A model generated the notes under the pieces. That model did not search any database and was not told the origin of the DNA. It saw nothing but the letters and a program-made list of their open reading frames with translations. The translations under genes and the position numbers were made by a program. A DNA stretch of 64,000 nucleotides from Coniochaeta sp. PMI_546 (lineage: Eukaryota > Ascomycota > Sordariomycetes > Coniochaetales > Coniochaetaceae), in assembly GCA_021432605.1 (NCBI GenBank), contig MU271147.1:2356001-2420000 (forward strand). The letters are read 5' to 3'. Positions 20,929 to 31,195 of this stretch are shown piece after piece. Numbering within the stretch: the first letter of the stretch is position 1; each line of letters begins with the position of its first letter.

Positions 20929-21989
20929 ATGAACCAAATACGCGCAATTCAAGCCCTCAACAAGCGCGAGATTGAAGCCGGAATGTGAGAACCACCTCTT
21001 GCGACCCCCATTTTCCCCTGCTCTTGCACTCCACGCTGACCAACACCCACTTGTCTAGATCTCCCAACGCATCCTGGCATGCCGATTACCGCGACACAGC
21101 GTACATTTACTTTGGCGGCCTGCCCTACGAGCTCTCCGAGGGCGATGTGATAACAATTTTCTCTCAATTTGGGGAGCCCGTCTTCCTCAAACTGGTACGC
21201 GATAAAGAAACCGGTAAATCAAAGGGTTTCGGGTGGCTCAAGTATGAGGACCAGCGCAGCACGGATTTGGCAGTCGATAATCTTGGAGGTGCGGAGATTG
21301 GTGGGCGGTTGATAAGGGTTGATCACGCAAGGTATAAAATTCGGGATGACGAGGATCCTGAGGAAGGGAAGATCGGGTGGGAGGATATCATGCGACGGGA
21401 GGGAAAGCTCGGTGGGGAGCAGGATGTGGAGAGTGAGAGTGAGGAGGAAGAAAGGGCGCGGCGCCTGCTGAAGGAGGAGGTGGAATTGCAGAAGTTGATC
21501 ATGGATCATGATGACGATGATCCGATGAAGGCGTTCCTGGTGGAGGAAAAGAAGAAGGAAGTTGAGGAGGCCTTGAGGAGGGAGAGGCGGAGGTCTGAGA
21601 AGAAGAGCAAGGGGGAAAAGGAGCGACATCATCGGTCGCATCGGTCGAGAAGAGACCGGGATAGCGGCGATGATAGGAGGGAGAAGTCAAGGAGAGATGA
21701 GGGAACGGTCGAGCGCAGACGCGGGGAGGAGGATGAGGAGAGAGAACATCGCCACCGGCATCGTCGAGACTCGAAAGATAGGGAAAGTCGACGTGACCGT
21801 AACAAGGAACCAGACCGACACAGAGATGATCGAAAACGGGACGGAAGTCAAGACAAGAGGCACGAAAAGGGGGGAGATCGTGATAGAAAGGAGCGCGAGC
21901 ACTCATCTCGTGGTGAACGGCGGCATCGTGACTCTGAGGAGAGATACGCAAAAGATCGCAAGCAGAATAGGAGTAGATCGCCTCGGTAG
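20929..21989 (+). CDS. IST3: Ist3-like U2 snRNP/RES-complex RNA-binding protein
   Basis: Exons 20929-20984 and 21059-21989 (74-nt intron, GTGAGA...TCTAG) encode 328 residues. The short first exon supplies the conserved start MNQIRAIQALNKREIEAG. A single RRM follows, with RNP2 AYIYFGGL (33-40) and RNP1 KSKGFGWLKY (72-81), and the family-typical SWHADYRDTAY just before it. Ist3 (human RBMX2) forms the RES complex with Bud13 and Pml1, which helps activate the spliceosome and retain pre-mRNA. After residue ~120 the protein becomes a long Arg/Glu/Asp/Ser/His-rich tail ending NRSRSPR. Yeast Ist3 is about 148 residues; the long RS-like tail is the filamentous-fungal/animal form. The first exon is too short to be found as an ORF, but the spliced frame matches the family exactly. 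Confidence 0.94.
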
Positions 21990-22171
21990 GCGAGTTGATA
22001 CCCAGGACGAATAAATAACAATGCTAAGATACCTGCTACCAACCCTATGCACTTTCCTATATCATTATCGTTGCCTTCGTTGACCATCGGCTCATGGCAT
22101 CATGTATCCACGCCAATGTCATATGAACCAAACCAGAACGCCTTAGCAAAGCCATTAGCCAGAAGAAATGA

Positions 22172-23399
22172 CTAGGAACCGCCAAGATATCGCTTCCATC
22201 CTTCCCTCACACAGAATCGCCGGCCCTCTTCATTTTCAGTAATCACAAACTTCTCCCACCTCGCATCCTTCCCAGCACCTACAACAAGCAGGCTGTCCTC
22301 GGAGATCCACCCAACCAAGCCCTTAGGCGGTCGTGAAGTACCGAGCGTTGCAAGGTCCGCCGTCGGACGATCACCGACAAGTGGCTCGTCTCCGGCCTCA
22401 AACGGTACCGAGGCAAAGGAATAAATATCGGAGAACACTCGCGGCATCAGCGGTATCTTTCCCAAAATGCCCCACTTGCCCTTGCCATCGTCAACAGGGA
22501 CTGCAGTGCCTGTGGGTGGGCCATACTGCGAATTCCGCAGGCTGCTAGGTGGCGGCTGTCGAGGGGGTTTCTTTGGGTGAGGCACGTCAAAGATGTGTAG
22601 CGTCGACTTGTCCGATGTGCAGGCCAATAGCGTGCCAGACGGGCTGAAGCCGAGAGAGAAAATGGTGGCGCTGTCTATGCCGCGACGGAGCTCTGCTAGA
22701 CGCGCGCAGTTGCTTGTTGCAAAGACTCGAATCAAGGTGCCCTAGAGATGTCAGTCATGAAACACAGGGCAACATTTCGGTCTTTGTAATTCGTACCGTA
22801 TCACTCGCCGTAGCCAACAACTCGCCGTCAGGACTAAGCTGTAGAGCCCGCAGTGCCGAGGAGTGAGCCGGTATGATGCTCACGTTCCCGGTGGCTATCT
22901 CGACAAGCTGCACCTGGCCTGACGTTCGTCCAGGGAACGCAATCATCTTGTCCGACATGCTGCATAGCCCAAGCAAGTTATCAGCCGTCTCATACGCAGA
23001 AATCAGGTCTGGTGGCTTGGAGAAGGAGTACACGCGCACGCTGTTCTGCAGCACAACCACGATACGGTTGCGTGCTAACTGCACGCCACGGACGACTGTC
23101 AGAGTTGTGATCTCGAGTGCGACTTTGCCCTTGCTGTCATCCCAGAGAATGACTTTGTTCTGGGCGAACTTGGGCTGTCTGCCGCCGCCTACCAAGGCCA
23201 AGTAGTTGGCTTTGCCCATCATCTGAACGAGCCCGACGCCGGCATTGAAGTCGCGGGTTGTCTTCAGTGAGCATGTCTGGGCATGGAAGATGCAGAAGCC
23301 CGTGTTGAGGCCGACCGAGAAACAGCTGCAGTCATCGTTGAAGGCTACGGAGAGAACGACGGTTGTATTTGGACTTTCGATTGGCGGTCTGGTGTTCAT
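22172..23399 (-). CDS. HSV2: PROPPIN WD40 protein Hsv2/Atg18 family
   Basis: Exons 22797-23399 and 22172-22741 (55-nt intron) encode 390 residues. PROPPINs are seven-bladed beta-propellers that bind PI3P and PI(3,5)P2 on endosomes, the vacuole and autophagic membranes. The lipid-binding motif is LRRG at 219-222, in the variant (Leu first) found in Hsv2/WIPI3-4 rather than the FRRG of Atg18. Propeller strands are visible, for example SVAFNDDCSCFSVGLNTGF, LQLSPDGELLATASD and FSLGFSPSGTLLACTSD. A Pro-rich loop (PKKPPRQPPPSS) lies in blade 6, as in the family's membrane-inserting loop. The frame is open upstream to 23561, but ATG 23399 has the better context and begins at the conserved blade 1. 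It could be called Atg18-family more generally. Confidence 0.9.
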
Positions 23400-24411
23400 T
23401 TTGCACGAGCACGGCTGGCGGGCGTCGTGATAAGACGAGTCGTTCCGGGTTGTGAGACAAGCACCAAGGGTGATGAGGATGAAGTCTTGACGGAAAGAGG
23501 TTCTGTGAACATAAGGCAACTCCGCCGAGTGACATGGACCGAAAGCTTCAAGGTCCCTCAAATGAAGTTATGAGACCATCGTCATTCCTTGTAGGCTGGA
23601 GGGATTGAGAGAATGGATGAGTTGACTAGGGTGTCCTTCGGTGATATCGAGGCAACAATGAGAGCTGGGGGCTATAAGGCCATCGCCGGAAGTACCGTGT
23701 CCTCTAGGCTGAAGTTTAGTTTTAGGTTGTTGTTAGGTTAAGAGGGGTGACCATCTATATAGGTGGATACGCGTAGGCACCGAGACTAAACAGTATTGTT
23801 GACAATGAAGTAGGTTTGTTTAAATCAAGCTGTGCATAGATCGTCTCATCACTTTCTCGTCGTTCAGTTACGTAGCTGCAGCAGCTTGACCTGTGACCAG
23901 CAGCTCGGCTTAGACGCGCCGTGTCGTCTGAGGCCGAGGGGTCTGCAGCTGTCGGACAGCTGCCAGGAGCAGCAAGGATGAAAGCTCGAGCCAGGCAACG
24001 GCTTCCCCATGTCCAAGGAAATGGTATCTTGCCGCTTCGGGACTGGTTTCGAAATCAAGCAGCGGCCCCTGAATCTTTGGCAGATGTTGTGGGCTCATCT
24101 TATTCGCCAGAATTGGGATGCTCTGGGGAGGTGCTCCGTGCTCCTTCCTGCGACTGATCGCTCCTGACTGGGCGACCCTGCTTCTCCTTTGCTACCACCC
24201 GAACATTTTGTGAAATTGCATTTCGACCATCTCCTGTAGGGACAACTTCAACTTCTCCTTTCCAACACCAAAGTCCAACTCCTTGTTTTTGCTCGTCGTC
24301 ACTACATCCTCACGATCGGGTCAAACTCCGTGTGTGTGCGCAGCGCCACGTCTCGCAATTGTCCTTCACCGCCTCCGTTTATTTGCGATCTAAACTACAC
24401 AACGAGACATC
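23400..24411. other. Divergent promoter region, HSV2 / CDC11 septin
   Basis: About 1 kb between opposed starts. No coding frame supported. The last ~200 bases are pyrimidine-rich on the plus strand, as in leaders of expressed fungal genes. Confidence 0.55.
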
Positions 24412-26027
24412 ATGTCGTCGCCAGCTGTACGTTCGTACCTCCCGACGCGTCTCTCCGATCATCGTGCCAATGTATATTATCGAGCTCTTACATGATCGGT
24501 TGTCGCGAAACCATCCAATTGCGACTCTCGATGTACACTGCTAACGTCTACGCTCCCACCGCTTTTAGAAGATGATTCGACGGAAGAAGAACGTGAAGAA
24601 GGGCATTCAGTTCTGCTTGATGGTTTGCGGTGCCTCGGGTACTGGTATGTCGGCTCCAAACGCAAGCTGCCCGGACGATGGCATTCGATTGCTAATATCG
24701 CTATTTGATAGGTCGGACAACCTTCGTCAACACGCTGTGCGGTAAGACCGTTCTCGGGCACAAGGATTCCGACGACCCCAACAGCGCTCACGTCGAAGAG
24801 GGCGTCAAGATCAAGCCGGTTACCGTCGGTATGTTGACCTGAAGCACTTAAAATATCGCGTCGATTGTTCCGCAGCTGACTATTCCCAGAACTTGAGCTG
24901 GACGAGGAGGGCACCCGTATCTCCTTGACCATTGTCGACACTCCCGGCTTCGGCGATCAAATAGACAACGAGGCTAGGTGCGTGGTAAATTGAAGTCCAC
25001 CGTAAGATAACTCGCTGACCTTAAATCCTGCTCAGCTTCTCTGAGATTGTTGGCTTCCTCGAGAGACAATATGACGACATCCTTGCAGAGGAGTCTCGTA
25101 TCAAGCGTAACCCCCGCTTCAGGGACAACCGCGTCCACGCCATGCTCTACTTCATCACGCCGACCGGCCATGGGCAAGTCACTTCCTCTACGACTATCAT
25201 GGCTTCGTCTAACACTTATCAAGTCTCCGTGAGCTGGACATTGAGCTCATGAAGCGTCTAGCACCGCGTGTGAACGTCATCCCTGTCATTGGTCGCGCAG
25301 ACTCTCTTACTCCAGCTGAGCTTGCCGAGTCCAAGAAGCTAGTCATGGAGGACATCGAGCACTACCGGATCCCCGTCTACAACTTCCCCTACGATATCGA
25401 GGAGGACGACGAGGATACAGTCGAGGAGAATGCCGAGCTGAGAGGACTGATGCCTTTCGCCATAGTTGGATCCGAGGAGGTTGTCGAGATTGGTGGCCGC
25501 AAGGTTCGCGCTCGTCAGTACCCTTGGGGCGTCGTTGAGATCGACAACCCACGCCACTCGGACTTCTTGGCCATTCGCTCAGCGCTGCTCCACAGCCATC
25601 TGGCCGACCTGAAGGAGATTACACATGATTTCCTGTATGAGAACTACCGTACCGAGAAGCTCAGTAAGAGCGTCGAAGGTGGTGCCGGAGTGTATGTCTT
25701 CCCTGTTCTCACTATTTGTCGATCTTGCCCCAGCTGACCGTCCGAAACAGTGACTCGTCTATGAACCCCGAAGACTTGGCGTCGCAGTCGGTACGCCTGA
25801 AGGAGGAACAGCTCCGCCGCGAAGAGGAGAAGCTCCGCGAGATCGAAGTCAAGGTCCAGCGTGAGATCAACGAAAAGCGCCAGGAGCTCCTTGCTCGCGA
25901 GTCACAGCTGCGCGAAATCGAGGCCCGGATGCAGCGCGAGGCTGCTGCCAACGCAGAGCAACATGCTCGGAACACGGCTGAGTTTGAGAATCGAACCAAT
26001 GGAGCCGCCGCCGAGGATGGCAACTAG
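24412..26027 (+). CDS. CDC11: Septin, Cdc11/AspA class
   Basis: Seven exons: 24412-24426, 24569-24644, 24712-24828, 24890-24977, 25036-25173, 25224-25691 and 25751-26027, giving 392 residues. Septins polymerise into filaments at septa, hyphal tips and branch points. The N-terminus MSSPAKMIRRKKNVKKG contains the basic lipid-binding region. The P-loop is GASGTGRTT (26-34), with Arg in place of the usual Lys of GKS/T, as in yeast Cdc11 (GQSGSGRST). DTPG (86-89) is the switch II motif and GRADSLT the G4 region. WGVVEIDNPRHSDF and the downstream septin-unique element are intact. The C-terminus after residue ~310 is a predicted coiled coil (RLKEEQLRREEEKLREIE). Intron 5 (25174-25223) begins with GC (GCAAGT) instead of GT; the spliced frame HGLRELDIEL supports it. 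Identification is firm. Confidence 0.96.
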
Positions 26028-27030
26028 CCACCTTTTTCTGTGTGATACCCGCCACGTCCCTGTATCCCTCTCGACAACCTGCCTTTAACAAAACTCGACT
26101 GGTCTTTGCGTACAGGCGTTGGTTCTTTAATGTTTGCGTTGCAGAAAGAGAAATATTCCCCCACTGTTTCTGGCTTTGTTTGAGCGGACGATAGGTCAAG
26201 AGAGACATGATTGCAACGAAAAGACAAAAAGGCTCGATAGTCTCATGGCAAAAGTCCGACGATGAAGAAATTGAAAGCCACTCCTGAGTTGTTAGTGCCA
26301 GTCAGAGCCTGGGGTCCAACGATGCCTGACAACTGGAGAGTTTAAGCGTTACTCCTCCTTCTGATTCAGCACTGGAGTCTGTTGAGGTATCCACGCCAGA
26401 CACATGAGGCGATCTTACAATCTCATCATGGCTTTTTGATACAGCTGTTGAGGACGAGGCAGATGTAATAGGTCAGGGGTCTCTCGGTTTCACCGTCGTT
26501 GTATGCTCTTGCTGGTTGCGGCCCGGCCTAGCCTGTCATATCACTCGTCCTGTTTTCTATTTTAATTTCTTACTGGACTTCTAATGCAGATATCACCTAA
26601 ATTCAAAGCTTCTGATCTTGCTCGGTGACACAGAATTGTTCAGTAGCCAGCGTGTGGATGTTATTGTGAACACACGCAATTCCGGGAGGATTGACAGAGG
26701 GAACAGGTCCTGATATTAATTACTTCATGCTTCTTCATTAACTTCAGCTTAACAATCTCGCCTCTGCATCCATGGATATCCTCTCTCAGCAAAACCCTAT
26801 CCAATTAACTCCAGAAAAACAAAACGGAATGCATGCATACGTGAGTCAAGTAAGGAACGACCGGGCTCATCATCGAAGCCAAAGTAACACATTCGGCCAT
26901 TCAACAGCGCAAATCCGGCAGGGCATAAACGAGAAAAGGGAATAGTGACAGTTGGGTCAGAGCAGAAGATCCTCCCAATCGATCACTCTGTGGTTCCGAA
27001 AGACAGTTACTGTCTAGCACATCCCAGTAA
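26028..27030. other. Convergent 3' intergenic region, septin / BAX inhibitor
   Basis: About 1 kb holding the two 3' UTRs. No frame of interest, no RNA gene seen. Confidence 0.55.
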
Positions 27031-27949
27031 TTAATTGTTCTGCTGGCTGTTAAGAATCCTCAGAATAGCCAGGAACAAGTTGATGATATCCAGATAGAGA
27101 CTGATCGCCGCAGCGATTTCCTCCTCGACATGGTGGTGGCGCAGCACGAGCTGTGTGTCAACCAGGATATACGCGCTGAAGATGAGCGCGCTGATGCCGC
27201 CGTAGATCAGCTCGCCGGTGCTGGTGTGGGGGAGGAACATGTACATGAAGCCGAAGAGAACGAGAGCCCAGAGCGAGCCGAAGAGGTATGGCATCCACGA
27301 GGTAAAGTCGTATTTCGTCTGGCAGGCGAACAGGGTCAAGAAGACGAAGATGCCTGCCGTCAGGACCACGGCGTTGAGCACTATGTTGGTCTGGTAGAAG
27401 GACACTATGACGCTGATGGTGTAGGCTTCGGTCAAGGTGAAGGCGGAGAGGAAGAGGAGGTTGGTTGGGTAGGAGTGTCGCTTCCAATATGTGAGGAGCA
27501 TGAAGCCGAGTGCGCCGAAGAGCTGTCTCGTGTTAGTGCTTTGTTCCCTTCATGAGGCGGATACAGATCCTCGGAGCGTAAAGACTTACCGAAATCCACA
27601 CCAAACTCGGATGACTCTGAATCCAGGTCTTGTACCCCTCGCTGAAGAAGCTGATGGCGCTCACTCCTGCCGTGACCAGAAGCTGCGCCGTCAGGATGGT
27701 ATACACCTTGCGAACGAACTGGTTCCGAATGTCGATCGTAGCCTCGGCCACGGAGCCGCCAAACTTGAAATCATCCGGTATATCGCCATGGCCATCCTGG
27801 CTGCCACGCGGGACGCCGCCAAAGAGGCGCGCCTGGTCATCGTCTACGGCCGCAGAGGTGTCGGCTTGGTAAGATGGGGGCGGCTGCGAGTAGCCTGCCT
27901 CGTCAGGGTCCTGCTGGGGAGCAGGTGTGTATTTCGCTTTGGAGGCCAT
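27031..27949 (-). CDS. BXI1: BAX inhibitor-1 / TMBIM family membrane protein (Bxi1-like)
   Basis: Exons 27590-27949 and 27031-27522 (67-nt intron) encode 283 residues. The N-terminal ~75 residues are Pro/Gln/Asp-rich and cytosolic. About seven hydrophobic spans follow, beginning near VYTILTAQLLVTAGVSAISF and ending in a span with ISLYLDIINLFLAILRILN, the family's signature C-terminal Asp-containing helix. TMBIM proteins sit in ER, Golgi or vacuole membranes and affect calcium leak and stress-induced cell death. The form resembles yeast Bxi1/Ybh3 and animal LFG4 (TMBIM4). The SLYLDIINLFL sequence carries the conserved Asp implicated in Ca/H+ sensing. The gene is divergent from the dynein light intermediate chain. 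Confidence 0.93.
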
Positions 27950-28687
27950 GTTTTATGAGGCTCTGGTGAGCTGTGATCGATATCTGGAATCGAAAGCAAG
28001 ATGAGAACAAACAAATGAAGGCAAGAGGTTGGTGATATTTAAGGTGTGAGCCTCGGTTGGATGGACAGAAGGTCGTCGAAATGGAAGTGCGGTTCGATGA
28101 TTCGATCGACGATGGCTCAGTGACTAGCCTTACACGTCGTCGCCTCCTCCTAGCGGGGCTGACGCCATGCACTAGGTATCCCAGGGTTAGGGTTCCGTGC
28201 ATGGTGGGGCTACACAACACGCTTGACCCAATTTGGGATGAAGCTAAGGTACCCCTAATCTTAAGTCCGCTAGACCAGAGTGGGCTCTGCCGTTGTCGGG
28301 AATTTGGCGGACCGGCAACATTTCCATGTGCCGTCGCGTTGAGAGCATTGACATGAACGTGAAAGACAGCAACTTGGCGTACTTGTGTGACTTCTGCTCT
28401 TCTCATCTTGTCTTGGACGATATTTCCTCCTGTCAGAGCTATACGCAGGCTGTCGCCTACTCGCGAAGTTCCAGAGTAATTCTGAGCGACCTACCTAGAA
28501 ACGGAACGCGTCTCGATCTGTTTTAGCTACACACGCTTGCCCGCCTATACGAAGCTCAAGTAAAGCGTCAAGATCAGGAGCTACCAAGATATTCTGGAGA
28601 AACTCTGCGCATGTGTATGACCTCTTATATCGCTTCACCGATGTCACGTCTCCCAAGGTAGCCGCAAGAAGCAGCCCAGACGTAATC
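27950..28687. other. Divergent promoter region, BXI1 / dynein LIC
   Basis: 738 bases, no coding frame. A single telomere-like run, GGGTTAGGGTT, occurs near 28184-28194; it is not repeated, so I do not call it a telomeric tract. Confidence 0.5.
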
Positions 28688-30528
28688 ATGACGGCAACCA
28701 CGAATGCGAACCGGTTCTCCTCCTATACCAACGCCTCAACCGGTTCAGATTCAAAGAATGGAGGAGAACAAAAGAAGGATATGTGGAGCACATTGCTCGA
28801 CTCTGTAGCCAGCGGAAAGCGCTTGTTGGAGAAGAACTTGCTGGTCCTCGGTGCGTTTGTCTGAAAGGGGAAAAGGCCATGTGGGCAGTGACATGCTGAT
28901 ACTATCGGATACAGGAGGTACCGTTGACTCGCAGCGAGACTTCCTGGAGTCACTATCGAGCCAGGACCAGAGGAGGATCCTTGATAGGGGAAATACGAAG
29001 TTGCCCCCGGTTGCGAACAACTTCGCCCTCGGCTACACCTACTACGACGTGCTCGATGCCGACCAAGAAGATATCCTCGCCCGCATCTCCATGTACACCC
29101 TCACCAGCCCGTCACCCGCCTTCAGTACACTCCTCCAGCCTCTTCTTACGCCGCAATCAATACCAAATACCCTTATAGTCGTCTTGCTGGACTGGTCACA
29201 ACCGTGGAAATGGATACGCCAGCTACGCCAATGGATTCTCCTGCTCCGGACAGTACTAGTGTCACTCAGTAATGAAAGCAAGGAGACCATGGAGGAGGTC
29301 ATGCTGAGTTGGCGAGACCGAGGCCGGCAAGGCGGGACAAACTTGGATGGATCAGGCGCCGTTCCCAATTCGGAGGGCGATGTAGCGCTACCCCTTGGCC
29401 CTGGAGAGTGGGAAGACGCCTTGGGGCTGCCATTGTGCGTTGTATGCCAGAATGTGAGCACCTTCGCCATTCTGTTCATTTCTCATGAGCTAACATGTAC
29501 TCCCAGGCTGAGCAAATGGAAGTACTGGAAAAGACACAAGGCTGGAAGGAGGAGGAGTTCGACGTCGTCCTACAATTTATGCGGACGATACTACTTAAAC
29601 GTACAGATCCCTCTCTATACCGTTACAGTCCAGATACTAATATTGCTGCAACAGACGGCGCATCCCTAATATACACCACCCCAACCATGTCCTCACAGCT
29701 CCAAAGCCTCGTACACGCCAGCCTCGGAATCCATTCACTCCTCAAGAAGAACCCCTTGAAGCACAACGTCATCGACCGAGATAAGATTCTCGTCCCACCA
29801 AACTGGGACTCGTGGGGCAAGATTCGAGTTCTGAGAGAGGGATTCGACGTGGAGCTCGTTAGCAATGGATGGTCAATTGACCTGGACCAACCGCTTCCCA
29901 CCCATTCTACAAACGGGCTCGAAAACAGCACGACCCCCAATGGTCACAGCCACGAAGAGGCGAACGGAGACACCTCTGACCCCGAAGGCTCCACCGTAGT
30001 CCTCTACGAGTCGTCAGTTCAGGACCCAGCCATGGACGCCCTTGCACTAGCGAGCCAGAACAGCCATTCCACCAAACTAGAAGTCGAGACGACAGACACA
30101 CAAGCATTCCTGGCCGAGCAGCTGCAATATCTGGAGATGCTCAAGCAGAAGCGCGCCGCAGCAGCGCAAGAAGGCCGGAAGGGAGCGCGCAAGACAGATG
30201 ACGGAGAGAACGGGGTATATACCACGAGTCGGGCCGGCGAGGGCCGTGTGAGCGAGCACATCGGGCCTGTGCAGTTTAATATGGGCGGGATACAGGTTGA
30301 TGCTGACGATATGGTTCAGCGGCTTAAGGTACGTCGATTGCATGATGGAACTGGAGAGGAGACTGAGCTAACGTATACTAGGACCGACAAACCTTTGGCG
30401 CATCTCCTGAGCCGGAAAGCCCTCCACCTGACTCGAGGGCCATTGATGCTAACATGGACCCTGAGAATATGGATTCGGAGAAGATGCAGGAGTTCTTCAA
30501 CAGTTTGATGCAGAAGGGCGGCAGGTAG
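28688..30528 (+). CDS. Cytoplasmic dynein light intermediate chain
   Basis: Five exons: 28688-28850, 28915-29453, 29507-29600, 29655-30328 and 30382-30528, with introns of 53-64 nt, give 538 residues. The protein links the dynein heavy chain to cargo adaptors and is needed for nuclear migration and retrograde transport in hyphae. Exon 1 leads into a Ras-like fold (KNLLVLGGTVDSQRDFLESL) in which the GKT P-loop is replaced, as in other fungal light intermediate chains, so nucleotide binding is doubtful. PLCVVCQNAEQMEVLEKTQG is the NKxD-equivalent region, and VPPNWDSWGKIRVLREGFD is a conserved family motif. The C-terminal half (after ~residue 350) is the adaptor-binding arm and contains a helix LAEQLQYLEMLKQKRAAAAQ. 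The last exon reads on to MQEFFNSLMQKGGR. Homology is strong; adaptor binding is inferred. Confidence 0.93.
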
Positions 30529-31195
30529 GCCGTCCAGTATCCTGAGACTATAGCATTCACATGGACCATTGACTGGATACGATGTGCAGACCAGGGCAGC
30601 GTGCCGTAGCTCCCGGCTATGGCACAGTCGCTGTTCCTTTTGTTTGATCCGTGGAGTATTCGCTGTATCCACGCGTCTCCAACTGACGCGTACAAGGGAG
30701 ATTTTGTAGATTAGATACCCCCTTTTGATGCTTAACGGCAGAAGATTGTTTATCATGGCAACACTGCACGAAATTTGTTGTGAATCCCTTCTACAGTAAC
30801 CGACACACCCACCACTCAGCATAGCTTTGCCTTCGAGCCTAGTATCGATCACTGCCACGGTCCATTTCTTCCGTACAATCACTCAGGACTTGAGGCATAC
30901 CTAGCTAGACTCCAAACACCTCTTCACTAAGCATCGGCATCTCCGCCTGGCCGTTTTTGTCGGTGCTTGGAATCGACGACTTCACAATTTAAAAACTAAA
31001 AGATTAGGTGTATGATTCTAATATAAGGGTAACATCCGCAACTCCAAACAGATCCGTATCCTTACATAGTCCGGCAGGTTTGCAGACCTCCACTCAAATC
31101 CAAATACGCGACTGACTCCAGATATAGATCGTGTACTGTAGATAGACCTCACAATATAATCCCAAGCGTGAAGACATCCATGGCCGGTCCGGGCT
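30529..31195. other. Convergent 3' intergenic region
   Basis: 3' UTRs of the dynein light intermediate chain and the SPATA20-like gene. Nothing else seen. Confidence 0.55.

Noticed and set aside
22797-23561. Longer HSV2 start at the upstream in-frame codon
   Set aside because: The extra N-terminal residues have no family counterpart, and the ATG at 23399 begins at propeller blade 1.
28184-28194. GGGTTAGGGTT telomere-like sequence
   Set aside because: Fewer than two repeat units; too short to be an interstitial telomeric tract.
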